This document shows positions 41,541-49,332 of a stretch of 64,000 nt of DNA, one piece after another (position 1 is the stretch's first letter; the number at the start of each line of letters is the position of its first letter). Location: IMG/VR virus record IMGVR_UViG_3300047319_000798, positions 1-64,000 of that record. One strand, 5' to 3'. The position numbers were made by a program, and so were the translations under genes. The notes below the pieces were generated by a model. It was not told where the DNA came from and made no database searches. It saw only the letters and a list, made by a program, of their open reading frames with translations. The stretch comes from a virus.

Positions 41541-42086
41541 ATGGGCATCGACATCGGCGGTGCAACCATCATCCAATCGGGCGGCGGCGCTGTGCTCAAT
41601 ACCGCGCTGGCCTTCAACTCGCTCGGCCAGGGGGCCGCGAACCCTTACTGCGGCTACTCAGGTTGGAAGACCGGCGGCTCGACTTACTACTCGGGTGGTT
41701 CGGGTTGGGAGATCAACGCCGTCACCTGGAACTCGGGTCTGACTCTTGGGAATGGTGTCTTCACCTGTCCGGTCGCGGGCCTCTACGCTATGGGCTACAA
41801 CGGCATCCACCGGGGCGGCTCCGGCATCCCGGCGGGCTACAATACCTATGGCTATTGCGGCTTCGCCAAGAACGGCGCGCTGTCCTACTTCGCGCATTGG
41901 AATCAAGGCACCAATACCTACTGGAACACGGGAGGCGTCTCGGCGCTATTTCAATGTGCGGCCGGAGACTGGCTGGCGCTGTTCATCAATCAGTCTCCCG
42001 TTAGTAATGGGCCAGATGTCTATTCGCAGAATTATGGGCTGTACCCGGATCAGCACCATTGCGTCTGGTGTAAGCTGGTGGGTTGA
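41541..42086 (+). CDS. C1q-like fibre-tip protein 1
   Basis: A 181-aa protein with a C1q/TNF-like jelly-roll signature: NGVFTCPVAGLYAMGYNGIH, a YGFAKNG-like strand, LSYFAHWN, then a CAAGDWLALFIN segment and a final WCKLVG strand. First of three tandem relatives, sharing FTCPVAGxY and a shared HWN/YRD position. Such trimeric heads bind ligands at fibre tips. No attachment domain is present, so it may be added to a fibre encoded nearby. Confidence 0.65.
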   Translation: MGIDIGGATIIQSGGGAVLNTALAFNSLGQGAANPYCGYSGWKTGGSTYYSGGSGWEINAVTWNSGLTLGNGVFTCPVAGLYAMGYNGIHRGGSGIPAGYNTYGYCGFAKNGALSYFAHWNQGTNTYWNTGGVSALFQCAAGDWLALFINQSPVSNGPDVYSQNYGLYPDQHHCVWCKLVG

Positions 42087-42089
42087 CCG

Positions 42090-42596
42090 ATGGGCTTCGA
42101 TGTCGGCGGCATAGCGTTTACCGCATCCGGCGGTGTTCTGGCGGTGGATGGCGCGTCCACCTTTATGCGGGTGACGGCTAGCGGTATCCTGACGCGACCA
42201 CAGACGCCTTGGATGCGCGGCCAGTTCAACGGTCAGGGCAATCCCTACAACGGCAACGGCGGGCCATTGCTAATCCCCGCTGACGACAATGTTGGCGGTT
42301 GCTGGAACAGCGCCACTGGTTATTGGACCTGTCCGGTGGCGGGATATTACATGGTGACCGGCGCGGGCATCGCTGCCACGCAAGCCGGTTATCTCTACAT
42401 CAACAAGAACGGGGCCACCGTGCATTACACGCACTGGAATCACACAGCCGCCTGGCACTATACGTCGATTTCCGATATCGTATTATGCGCGGCGGGAGAC
42501 AATATCAGCTACACCATAGGAGGGCTCACGCCAGCCACCACCGGCTTTTATGGCGGCGGCGGCCATGGCATGTACTCGATAGCGTTGATGGCCTGA
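42090..42596 (+). CDS. C1q-like fibre-tip protein 2
   Basis: A 168-aa relative of the genes on both sides: TGYWTCPVAGYYMVTGAGIA, LYINKNGATVHYTHWN, IVLCAAGDNISYTIGG, and a terminal MYSIALMA strand. The N-terminal 60 residues differ from the neighbours while the core strands are kept, suggesting divergence of binding surfaces after duplication. Confidence 0.65.
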   Translation: MGFDVGGIAFTASGGVLAVDGASTFMRVTASGILTRPQTPWMRGQFNGQGNPYNGNGGPLLIPADDNVGGCWNSATGYWTCPVAGYYMVTGAGIAATQAGYLYINKNGATVHYTHWNHTAAWHYTSISDIVLCAAGDNISYTIGGLTPATTGFYGGGGHGMYSIALMA

Positions 42597-42597
42597 C

Positions 42598-43107
42598 ATG
42601 CCGATAGACATTAACGGCTACGCGCTGGCGAACTCTTCCGGCCTCAAGTTCGGCGCGTCCAATACCAAGATCGTTGCCGCGAACTACGGCATCAGCGACC
42701 CAATGCTGCCCGGGATGTTGGGCTCGGTAACGGACGGCAGTGGCGCTTACAAGTGCTATCCGTTTCCGCTCAACGACGTGAACCTTAATAACGGGTCGCC
42801 ATGGTCATCCTACAGGTTCACCTGTCCGGTCGCTGGCATCTACTACATCTCGTATGCCGGCATCGTCGGCACCGGGGTTTCGATGGGTGGCTATTTCGGC
42901 ATCATCGTTAACGGCGCTCTTTGGTATTTCTCGTATCGCGACAGCAACGCTCCGTGGGAGCTTCATCATATCGAGATGCAGCTCAAGCTGTCCGCCGGGG
43001 ATTACATCGAGTGGGCGATGAACATCGCGCCCGGGCCGGACTCCAGCACGGCGGGCGGCGCGTATCGGGCCAACCACAATCACTGTACCATCTGGCTGAT
43101 CGGGTAG
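42598..43107 (+). CDS. C1q-like fibre-tip protein 3
   Basis: A 169-aa third relative: YRFTCPVAGIYYISYAGIVG, FGIIVNGALWYFSYRD, MQLKLSAGDYIEWAMNIAPG, ending in HCTIWLIG. It overlaps nothing but lies two bases after the previous stop. The spacing, length and core motifs show that all three arose by tandem duplication. Confidence 0.65.
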   Translation: MPIDINGYALANSSGLKFGASNTKIVAANYGISDPMLPGMLGSVTDGSGAYKCYPFPLNDVNLNNGSPWSSYRFTCPVAGIYYISYAGIVGTGVSMGGYFGIIVNGALWYFSYRDSNAPWELHHIEMQLKLSAGDYIEWAMNIAPGPDSSTAGGAYRANHNHCTIWLIG

Positions 43108-43116
43108 GAAAAACAC

Positions 43117-43380
43117 ATGGCGGTCTATACGATCACGTTGACAGACGTTGAACAGAGGGCGATGGAATATGTCGCTACCGATGTCAACTTTTGGATCCAG
43201 AACGCGGTGCATGAGCGGGCGCGGCTAGCTATGGAGGAGCTTGTAGCCAACCACATCGCTGCGAAGCTTGCTGCTGGCGCGACGATTTCCGGCACCAAGG
43301 AAGAGATTGTGATGAAGTCTGATCTGCCCAATGCCCAAGCGAGAAGCGATGCTGTTGCTAGGATGGCTGTGCTTCCGTGA
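43117..43380 (+). CDS. Small helical protein of a phage family
   Basis: The 87-aa product reads TYTITLT-like at the start ([20 protein letters not shown]), then a helical [20 protein letters not shown] block. I have the impression of a recurrent small protein in fibre regions of rhizobial and related phages, without known function. It could be a fibre chaperone. Its stop overlaps the next fibre start. Confidence 0.6.
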   Translation: MAVYTITLTDVEQRAMEYVATDVNFWIQNAVHERARLAMEELVANHIAAKLAAGATISGTKEEIVMKSDLPNAQARSDAVARMAVLP

Positions 43381-44762
43381 TTGACTTTCCGGCCAATCCC
43401 ACACCGGGTCAGATATTCGTTAGCCAAGGCATCACGTGGCGCTGGGACGGCACCAAATGGGCAATGGCGGGTTCCACCCCAATCAACTTTGGGGATACAC
43501 CGCCACCTAATCCCGTCGCTGGGACGCTCTGGTGGGACACGGTCAGCGCCAACCTGTTCATCTGGTATAATGACGGTAACACCGCCCAATGGGTGACCAG
43601 TAACAATGTCGGCGGGGCCGGACCGCAGGGGATACAGGGCATACAGGGGATACAGGGCGTCACCGGGCCGATAGGACCGCAAGGTGTAATCGGGCCGCAG
43701 GGGCCGATAGGGCTGACCGGGCCGCAGGGTAATCAGGGTGACCCGGGGCCGACAGGAGCTACAGGGCCGGTTGCCCCGAGCGCGATTGGCGACAACAGAA
43801 TTATCAACGGAGACATGCGGGTCGATCAACGCAATGGCACAGGAAGGAACTATCAGGCCTCGTGCTATGTCGTTGACCGATGGTGGTTTCAGGCCTCAAC
43901 AGCCGCGTTGATGCAGTTCAACGGAGTGGTTGCCGGGCCAGCCGGGTTTCCCAATGCCCTTCAGTTTCAATCGCTGTCGGCGCATACGATTGTTGCTGCC
44001 GATCAGTTTAGCGTCTCCACTTATCTGGAAGGCGACTCGATCAGCGATTTCAATTTTGGCGTAGCGGCGGCGGCGACGGTCACGTTGTCGTTCTGGGCGC
44101 GGTCAAGCAAGACCGGCAGCTTTAGCGGCGCGCTTGTTAATAATGGCTCGACCCGATCCTACCCGTTCTCGTTCTCCCTGCCGACAGCGAACACCTGGAC
44201 GGCAATCTCAGTCACCATCGTCGGCGACAAGGCTGGCACTTGGACGATGAGTGGTAATAGTTGGCAGCTTGCCGTTGTCTTCGATCTTGGATGCGGCACC
44301 ACCTATCGCGCGGCGGCTGCCGCATGGCGCGCGGGTAATTACGCTGGCGTCACCGGCGCGCAGACCCTCACCAATACGCTCAACGCGACCTTCAGCGTCA
44401 CTGGGGTCAAGCTGGAGATGGGTTCAACCGCCACCACGTTCAACCGCTATTCGATGGCGAAGTGCCTGGCCGACTGTCAACGGTATTACACGAAGATGGG
44501 CGGCGACGCCAGTTGGGCCATTCTTATTCAAGGGTACGTTGACGCAAACAACCAACATTCAAGCACAGTCACGTTGCCGGTCACAATGCGCGCGCCGCCG
44601 GTTTTGACCCAATACGGATGTAACATCGGCAGCAACACCGTGGGGTTTTATCTCGGTACGACATCGTTCGGGGTGCAGCTGATCGCCAGCCCATCGAGCT
44701 TTGCCGGAACTGGAACCTTCGGCACCAGCGGCGGCTTCATCACGCTCGACGCGGAATATTGA
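43377..44762 (+). CDS. Fibre with collagen-like stem and jelly-roll head
   Basis: A 461-aa protein. The start ([27 protein letters not shown]) is the shared attachment motif; the [20 protein letters not shown] module follows, then Gly-X-Y repeats (about 81-138) and a large C-terminal jelly-roll type head beginning [15 protein letters not shown], a start seen in carbohydrate-binding phage fibre domains. The head probably contacts surface polysaccharide. Confidence 0.75.
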   Translation: MIDFPANPTPGQIFVSQGITWRWDGTKWAMAGSTPINFGDTPPPNPVAGTLWWDTVSANLFIWYNDGNTAQWVTSNNVGGAGPQGIQGIQGIQGVTGPIGPQGVIGPQGPIGLTGPQGNQGDPGPTGATGPVAPSAIGDNRIINGDMRVDQRNGTGRNYQASCYVVDRWWFQASTAALMQFNGVVAGPAGFPNALQFQSLSAHTIVAADQFSVSTYLEGDSISDFNFGVAAAATVTLSFWARSSKTGSFSGALVNNGSTRSYPFSFSLPTANTWTAISVTIVGDKAGTWTMSGNSWQLAVVFDLGCGTTYRAAAAAWRAGNYAGVTGAQTLTNTLNATFSVTGVKLEMGSTATTFNRYSMAKCLADCQRYYTKMGGDASWAILIQGYVDANNQHSSTVTLPVTMRAPPVLTQYGCNIGSNTVGFYLGTTSFGVQLIASPSSFAGTGTFGTSGGFITLDAEY

Positions 44763-45649
44763 TGATCGACTTCCCGGCCAACCCAACCCTCAGCCAGGTG
44801 TTCACCGTCGCGGGTAACTCGTGGATGTGGGACGGCGTCAAGTGGGTGGCGATTGGCCCGGGGCCTTTCCTGCCGCTAGCGGGCGGCACTATGGCTCCGG
44901 GGTCGCACCTGATCCTGGCCGCTGATCCGGTTCAGCCGCTAGAGGCGACAACCAAGCAATACACCGACACACAGGCCCTGCGGGATAGCCTGCCGGTTGG
45001 TGGCGTCATTATCTGGGTCGCAGACAGTACTTTTGGCGGCTCGGCTAGTGCGCCGCCGTGGAACTACGTTGTGTGCAACGGGGCCTATTACGCCGCCACC
45101 GACATGCCGTTGTTGTTCAACGTGCTACAAGGCGCGTATGGATGGGACGGCACTAACTTCGCCGTGCCCAATCTGCTCGACCAAGCCGTGGTCGGCGCTG
45201 GCGGTTCCTGGGGCATTAACGCGAAGCTCGGCGAGTACAATCACACCACGACCGCGAATGAGATGCCGGCGCACGCCCATAGCATCGCGGACCCGACGCA
45301 CGCTCACAGCCTCTATGATCCTGCCCACACGCACGGCATTGGCGACCCGGGTCACAACCATGGGTTCCCCGACCCCGGCCACATTCATGGCAACGTCATG
45401 CAGGCGGCCACCGGCTATTATTCGCTGGCCGCCACGGGCGCTCTGCATACGGCGGGTCAGACTGACTTGCGCGGCACCGGGCGAACCATTCAAGCCGCTG
45501 GCGTCGGTGTCTGGACTGGCGCTGCTGGCACCAGCATGGGGGTCTATGGCGCGGGGACAGGGATTGGGATTTATAACGCGGGCGGCGGGGCGGCGCATAA
45601 CAATATACAACCCTCCACAGCTATGTACTACATCATAAGGTACGCATGA
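44762..45649 (+). CDS. Second collar-type fibre with His-rich tip
   Basis: ATG 44762 overlaps the previous stop. The 295-aa protein is a relative of the fibre at 38487: [13 protein letters not shown] and WMWDGVKWV at the start, PLAGGTMAPGSHLILAADPV, a collar segment (VGGVIIWVADSTFGGS, VPNLLDQAVVGAGG), a long HAH/HTHG/HNHG/HIHG strip (about 175-215) and terminal MYYIIRYA. Two such tips in one locus suggest alternative or paired receptor-binding proteins. Confidence 0.8.
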   Translation: MIDFPANPTLSQVFTVAGNSWMWDGVKWVAIGPGPFLPLAGGTMAPGSHLILAADPVQPLEATTKQYTDTQALRDSLPVGGVIIWVADSTFGGSASAPPWNYVVCNGAYYAATDMPLLFNVLQGAYGWDGTNFAVPNLLDQAVVGAGGSWGINAKLGEYNHTTTANEMPAHAHSIADPTHAHSLYDPAHTHGIGDPGHNHGFPDPGHIHGNVMQAATGYYSLAATGALHTAGQTDLRGTGRTIQAAGVGVWTGAAGTSMGVYGAGTGIGIYNAGGGAAHNNIQPSTAMYYIIRYA

Positions 45650-45650
45650 C

Positions 45651-46016
45651 ATGGCTCTTGACAAAGACGGGCGTCCAATTCCAGCCTATATTCCACCGCC
45701 ACCCAACCGCGACCCGCCACCCGACGCGATGCTGGAACAGTTTCGGATCATGGCGGAAAAGACCGACTCCGCCATACGCCAGTGCGCCGATCTGTCGCTG
45801 CGCATTGTCGAGCTGGAGAAGAATGGCGGTGATCGATTGAACGCTGGCTTGATCGATATTGGCAAACGGTTCGATACCATGATGGTGGAGCGAATCAGGG
45901 AGTTTGAGCGACGCTATGAGACGCTGACGGCTACTGTTGCCGCCTTCACTGAAGCCCCAGCCCCTCATTTCGGACCTGAGCCGCACCATCATCCGCCCGC
46001 GCCGGTGAAGCGATAG
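45651..46016 (+). CDS. Last gene of the tail operon, coiled-coil protein
   Basis: A 121-aa protein with a Pro-rich N-terminus, a central coiled coil (CADLSLRIVELEKNGGD, FDTMMVERIREFERRYETL) and a Pro/His-rich tail. It begins directly after the collar fibre and ends the rightward operon. Possibly a fibre-associated or membrane-facing protein; no family recognised. Confidence 0.6.
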   Translation: MALDKDGRPIPAYIPPPPNRDPPPDAMLEQFRIMAEKTDSAIRQCADLSLRIVELEKNGGDRLNAGLIDIGKRFDTMMVERIREFERRYETLTATVAAFTEAPAPHFGPEPHHHPPAPVKR

Positions 46017-46245
46017 GAATGGCGAGGAGCACCGAGGAGCATGGGGATGGGTCGGTCCTGTAGGGCTATGCAGCTGAGGTGTATCTCGACAGTCTCCGGT
46101 GCGGAGCGGGAAGGCGGACGGCGGGGGTTTGCTATCCGCCTCCCCTACGCTAGCTGAATCCGGCGGCGGGGAACCGCCTTAATACGCCCAGCCAGCGATT
46201 CAGCACCCTACTGCGGACTGGCGGCTGATTTAAGGCGATGGACCC
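46017..46245. other. Structured convergent intergenic region
   Basis: Rightward tail genes and leftward genes meet here; no gene is visible. CCTGTAGGGCTATGCAG (46057-46073) matches the copy at 63911 in 16 of 17 bases. Hairpins follow: CTCCG/CGGAG (46094-46106), GGCGGA/TCCGCC (46113-46140), GCTGAATC/GATTCAGC (46153-46160 with 46197-46204) enclosing GGCGG/CCGCC, and CGCCTTAA (46175-46182) with TTAAGGCG (46230-46237). No T-runs. It may be a bidirectional terminator, structured RNA or packaging-related site. Confidence 0.45.
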
Positions 46246-46488
46246 CTACAGCCGCCCGCTCAGGACATCCTTGATCATCTTGTACAGCCCCACCCCGACA
46301 AAAATTGTGCCGGGCCATGACAAGATGGCATACCCGGCATCCAAGTGGAGAACATGGCGGGAGAACACCGCCATGATCAGAGCGGCTAGGCCGATTACGA
46401 TGTAGTCAATCGTGCCCCACGACCGGAACGGCCCCGATAGAGCGCGCCAAGCGCCATCAAGCCAAAGCCGGAAAGGAGCATGACCCAC
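46246..46488 (-). CDS. Small membrane protein (two transmembrane segments)
   Basis: The start is GTG 46488 with GGAGG seven bases upstream, a strong choice even though it overlaps the sorting-tail gene by 94 bases. The 80-aa product has an amphipathic N-terminus and two hydrophobic helices (IDYIVIGLAALIMAVF, about 27-42, and ILSWPGTIFVGVGLYKMI, about 55-72). It is last in the operon of secreted proteins and could serve as a holin-like or exclusion protein. No family recognised. Confidence 0.65.
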   Translation of the reverse strand: MGHAPFRLWLDGAWRALSGPFRSWGTIDYIVIGLAALIMAVFSRHVLHLDAGYAILSWPGTIFVGVGLYKMIKDVLSGRL

Positions 46489-47219
46489 GTTGAAGCCTCC
46501 GGCACTGGCGGTCCCGATAGTGTGTTGATAATGCCGGCGTTAGTCCACGAGGTATCAAACGCCGTGATATTGAGGTTGCCCTGGTGGTCGAACGACAGGT
46601 CCACCGCAACCGGGGCGATGATGGTTCCCAGTGCGAACGAGCCATTCACAGTGAGGAAGTCGGCGTCACTGTTGAAGCCACCTCCCGGCACGTTGAACGA
46701 CGCCTCCTCAATCTGGAACGCATTGGGTAAGGCAAATCCTTCCTTCGTGTATTCAGCGAGGAAGTTGGTGAAGCTCAAGCTGCCGCCGCCGATACCCAGC
46801 TGCTTGCCAAAGTCCTGACCGGCGATGAGCGTGCCGAGCAGCGCGCCGTCGAATAGACCATTGTTCAGATCAAGCACACGCGGCGCAATGTCCACCGATG
46901 TCGGACCGATGGTGAACGCCCCAAGCGGACCAACGCCAGTCGCTCCGCTGATGGTTGGTAAGGCCGTGCCCAGCGCCGAGATGAAGTAAACCCGGATAGG
47001 GTCATTGATGCTCTTGTTGCCAACCTCTGTGATGGTGAAGGTGTTGGCGTCGTTGAGCAGCACTGGATCGGAGCCGGTCGCGCCGGGTGACGTGACGTGG
47101 AGTGACGTTGGATCGCAGAACGTACCACCGCCCGGAAGCGGGGTGCAGTCTGTAGCCTGGGCGTAAGCCGGTGCGGCGAAGGCGAAAGCCATCACCGTAG
47201 AGAGTAAGAACTTTTTCAT
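46395..47219 (-). CDS. Secreted protein with degenerate PEPxxWA-CTERM sorting tail
   Basis: A 274-aa protein. Residues 1-20 are a Sec signal peptide (MKKFLLSTVMAFAFAAPAYA). The mature part is a beta-rich Gly/Asn/Asp domain with two early cysteines. Residues 239-274 are the sorting tail: VPEASTWVMLLSGFGLMALG then a basic end. The motif has PEA and WV where PEP and WA are usual. In bacteria exosortase cleaves such tails and anchors or exports proteins with exopolysaccharide. A phage could use it to remodel the infected cell surface (inference). Confidence 0.75.
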   Translation of the reverse strand: MKKFLLSTVMAFAFAAPAYAQATDCTPLPGGGTFCDPTSLHVTSPGATGSDPVLLNDANTFTITEVGNKSINDPIRVYFISALGTALPTISGATGVGPLGAFTIGPTSVDIAPRVLDLNNGLFDGALLGTLIAGQDFGKQLGIGGGSLSFTNFLAEYTKEGFALPNAFQIEEASFNVPGGGFNSDADFLTVNGSFALGTIIAPVAVDLSFDHQGNLNITAFDTSWTNAGIINTLSGPPVPEASTWVMLLSGFGLMALGALYRGRSGRGARLTTS

Positions 47220-47239
47220 GTTGGGTATGATCCCCGGTT

Positions 47240-47265
47240 AGAGAGTGGGGGGCTATTCTCCCCCC
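47240..47265 (-). promoter_or_regulatory. Leader hairpin plus CCCCCACTCTCT box
   Basis: On the leftward strand GGGGGG (47265-47260) pairs with CCCCCC (47252-47247), then CCCCCACTCTCT (47251-47240) leads to the ATG at 47219. The same 12 bases after a hairpin precede the secreted protein gene at 50962. It may act as an intergenic attenuator or translation element. Confidence 0.45.
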
Positions 47266-47324
47266 TTGGGCCAGATGCTTGCCTTTCGCGCCATGCTCGC
47301 CCGCTTGCGCGGGTCCGCATTCCT

Positions 47325-48041
47325 TTACGCACCCAGGACCGACAGGCGGTCCTTACGCGAACGCTTCCAGCCCATCACGCCCATGAGCGCGAAGCCGCTG
47401 AGCAACATCGCCCAGGTCTTGGGCTCCGGCACCGCCGACGCCTCCATCGAGACGCCCTGGACAAAGATGCTGGCACCCGGCTGAAGGGTAAGGGTGAGGC
47501 TCTCCGCCAGCCCGTAGGGGCTGTTGAGAAGGTCGCTGCCGAACCCGTTGAACGCGAACGACTGCGGCCCGGTCAGCCCACCAGAGTTGAAATCTCCGAT
47601 GTCGAGGCCGGTGATGGCGAAGCCGGTCCCGTTAAGCGAATTGCTCGCGTCGGCGAAGAACGAGCCGGACAAGTCAGACCCGAACAGCGTGGCGCCCACA
47701 GCCGCCGTAAGGTTGAACCCAAACGAAGGCCCAAGGAAGCCGTTAGCCCCGGCGATGATGCGCAGCGTCTGCACCGTGCCAGTGGTGTTGTCGATGTTGA
47801 TGTTGCCCTCAGTCAAACCATTGGGGCTGGTCCCCCGGTTGACGAAGGACAGGGACACCGTCACGCCGTCGAAGTTCTGCGACGCGAGAGCCGATGTGCC
47901 GGTTCCACTGGCGGTTTCAAACCCGCCGGGGTCCGCCGCGTTCCACATGATGAGGGCCGTGTTGGCCGCCATCGCGGGGCTGGCCACCGCCAACGCCGCA
48001 AGTCCTACGGCACCAAGCGCCGCCGCCTTAAAAATCCCCAT
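47325..48041 (-). CDS. Secreted protein with canonical PEPxxWA-CTERM sorting tail
   Basis: ATG 48041 has GGAG eight bases upstream; a longer frame lacks this. The 238-aa product has a signal peptide ending near Ala25 (VASPAMA), a beta-rich domain (SFVNRGTSPNGLTEGNINID), and residues 204-238 VPEPKTWAMLLSGFALMGVM followed by KRSRKDR. This is a full PEPxxWA-type exosortase signal: PEP box, transmembrane helix, basic end. Exosortase itself is not encoded in the window, so host machinery would be needed. It is followed by the degenerate relative. Confidence 0.85.
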   Translation of the reverse strand: MGIFKAAALGAVGLAALAVASPAMAANTALIMWNAADPGGFETASGTGTSALASQNFDGVTVSLSFVNRGTSPNGLTEGNINIDNTTGTVQTLRIIAGANGFLGPSFGFNLTAAVGATLFGSDLSGSFFADASNSLNGTGFAITGLDIGDFNSGGLTGPQSFAFNGFGSDLLNSPYGLAESLTLTLQPGASIFVQGVSMEASAVPEPKTWAMLLSGFALMGVMGWKRSRKDRLSVLGA

Positions 48042-48151
48042 GTGTTTATCTCCATATGCCGGAAAAGGGTCCGGTCCCTGTAACAACTTCGCATGTTAAC
48101 GGAATTTAATCTTCGCGTCTAGGTAAATTATGAGGATACTGTAGAGGTTTT
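48042..48151. other. AT-rich spacer upstream of the sorting-tail genes
   Basis: These 110 bases are notably AT-rich for this genome and probably hold the leftward promoter of the 48041-46246 operon, but I found no copy of the phage promoter family in them. CTGTAAC occurs at 48079. No open frame with a start and ribosome binding site is visible. Confidence 0.4.
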
Positions 48152-48280
48152 TCAAAACAGTTTTGATACCATCCAGATAACGAAGCCCGCCAAGGCTCCG
48201 AAACAGAGCACCATGGTGAATGCCTCACGGCCCGGGTATTTCACCGGTGCCCAGTAGGGCTCATAGTCGTTATCATCCAT
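48152..48280 (-). CDS. Very small single-span membrane protein
   Basis: A 42-aa frame beginning at ATG 48280, GGAG seven bases upstream, overlapping the end of the gene before it by eight bases. MDDNDYEPYWAPVKYPGREA is followed by one hydrophobic helix, AFTMVLCFGALAGFVIWMV, and SKLF. The acidic-aromatic head and single helix suggest a membrane micro-protein. Function unknown. Confidence 0.6.
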   Translation of the reverse strand: MDDNDYEPYWAPVKYPGREAFTMVLCFGALAGFVIWMVSKLF

Positions 48281-48545
48281 CTTCCCTCTCCCCTAGTGTG
48301 ATCAGCTGATCCGCGATAGCGTAAGCTGTATCCGTGTCTCGGGTGGACCAGTCAGTCACGGGATTGCCGCCGCGCCGCTTAATCGCCAGCGCCACCGCCA
48401 GTACAGCGTCCCGCCGCGCCTCAGATCGCTTGAGCGCCGCTCTATGAGCCGCGTCCGCGATACCGTGATCCGCATCCCCTACAATCTCCTTGTCGCTGGG
48501 CGGTATCGCGCCCAGTATGCGCTTGAACGCGGGTTCGTCATCCAT
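48273..48545 (-). CDS. Hypothetical helical protein
   Basis: A 90-aa, Ala/Arg/Asp-rich, largely helical protein (HRAALKRSEARRDAVLAVAL), with a NPVTDWSTRDTDTAYAIADQ segment. It has its own promoter over the terminator upstream and is coupled to the small membrane protein downstream. No family recognised. Confidence 0.6.
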   Translation of the reverse strand: MDDEPAFKRILGAIPPSDKEIVGDADHGIADAAHRAALKRSEARRDAVLAVALAIKRRGGNPVTDWSTRDTDTAYAIADQLITLGEREDG

Positions 48546-48561
48546 TAGCTATCCTCAAACG

Positions 48562-48592
48562 AAAAAGGGCGGAGGCCCGATGCCTCCGCCCT
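48562..48592 (-). terminator. Rho-independent terminator
   Basis: On the leftward strand AGGGCGGAGGC (48592-48582) pairs perfectly with GCCTCCGCCCT (48576-48566) around ATCGG, followed by TTTTTCG. It ends the DUF6011-like transcript. The next promoter overlaps it. Confidence 0.85.
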
Positions 48593-48593
48593 G

Positions 48594-48622
48594 TAACTAA
48601 CCCGGCGTGTAATTAAAGTCAA
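48594..48622 (-). promoter_or_regulatory. Leftward promoter over a terminator (TTGACT-N17-TAGTTA)
   Basis: On the leftward strand TTGACT is at 48622-48617 and TAGTTA at 48599-48594, spacer 17. The start near 48587 would lie inside the terminator stem, so the new transcript cannot form the whole hairpin. It serves the gene at 48545. Its -10 is weaker than in the other family members. Confidence 0.5.
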
Positions 48623-49248
48623 GTGCCGAAAAGGCCGTCAAGGCTGTCGTCCTTGATGGCGAAGCCCGCAGCCGGGGCCTTGGCCCGGGGAAGCGGCTTG
48701 GCGCTCCAGCCAGTGGCCGTGGCGTGACCGGCCAGAGGCCGCTCGCTGTGCTTGGGCGGGGCTTCGACCGCGAACCGGCCCGCGCACTCCGGGCCTAGAC
48801 CCGATGCGATGCTGCCCGGCACCGTGAGCTTGCGGCCGCAGCGGGCGCAGGTGCCCTCGTGCCAGTACTCAACCTGGTTGAGGGCGCTGGCGGTGGCCGT
48901 GCGCTGGGCGATAGGGGCCAGAGCGGCGCTGAGGAACCAGTTGATAGCCTTGTAGGACGGGGCCATATCGCTGATTTTGGACTTGGCCGTGCGGCGGAAC
49001 GAATACATGCCGCTATTCGCCCGGGTGATGATGCCCGTGTAGGCGAAATTGGAGTTGTTGTCGGGGCCGGTCATGGTCGACACGAACCAGAGTTCCTTGC
49101 GCGCGCCGTTTTCTTCCTCGTCAACCTGGCTGACGCGATAGGTAAACCGGGTGCCGGTCTTCTTGGAGACTAGGGTGAAGGTGGCGTTGCCGGCCAACAC
49201 TAGAACAGGGATGCGGTCGGCGTCGTTGATTTGGGCCTTGGTGATCAT
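48619..49248 (-). CDS. DUF6011-like zinc-finger protein
   Basis: ATG 49248 is chosen: AGGA lies nine bases upstream and the promoter start near 49291 excludes the longer frame. The 209-aa protein has a beta-rich N-terminal half (FTLVSKKTGTRFTYRVSQVD, FAYTGIITRANSGMYSFRR) and a C-terminal CARCGRKLTVPGSIASGLGP with a further Cys (ECAG), the signature of DUF6011 domains. These are common in phages and plasmids, with unknown role and probable nucleic-acid binding. It has its own promoter, leader hairpin and terminator. Confidence 0.7.
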   Translation of the reverse strand: MITKAQINDADRIPVLVLAGNATFTLVSKKTGTRFTYRVSQVDEEENGARKELWFVSTMTGPDNNSNFAYTGIITRANSGMYSFRRTAKSKISDMAPSYKAINWFLSAALAPIAQRTATASALNQVEYWHEGTCARCGRKLTVPGSIASGLGPECAGRFAVEAPPKHSERPLAGHATATGWSAKPLPRAKAPAAGFAIKDDSLDGLFGT

Positions 49249-49264
49249 CTGAGAGGTTCCTGGC

Positions 49265-49288
49265 GGGGGGAGCCCAATTGCTCCACCC
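49265..49288 (-). promoter_or_regulatory. 5'-leader hairpin with AATTGG loop
   Basis: On the leftward strand GGGTGGAGC (49288-49280) pairs with GCTCCCCCC (49273-49265), one mismatch, around AATTGG (49279-49274). It begins just past the predicted transcript start and ends 16 bases before ATG 49248. Confidence 0.6.
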
Positions 49289-49297
49289 CACAACAGT

Positions 49298-49326
49298 TAC
49301 ATAAGCGCTTCAGTTACAGAAGTCAA
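49298..49326 (-). promoter_or_regulatory. Leftward promoter (TTGACT-N17-TATGTA)
   Basis: On the leftward strand TTGACT is at 49326-49321 and TATGTA at 49303-49298, spacer 17, with TGTAACTG in the spacer (49318-49311). It drives the DUF6011-like gene. It is the closest match to the rightward promoter at 1040. Confidence 0.75.
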
Positions 49327-49332
49327 GCCCAG

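Noticed and set aside
35851-43760. Gly-X-Y DNA repeats as possible CRISPR or mobile repeats
   Set aside because: The repeats are in frame, imperfect and encode collagen-like fibre stems; no spacer structure is present.
46153-46204. tRNA-like fold (8-bp outer stem, 5-bp stem with 7-base loop)
   Set aside because: Only 52 bases long, with no anticodon or D arm; kept as a structured region, not a tRNA.
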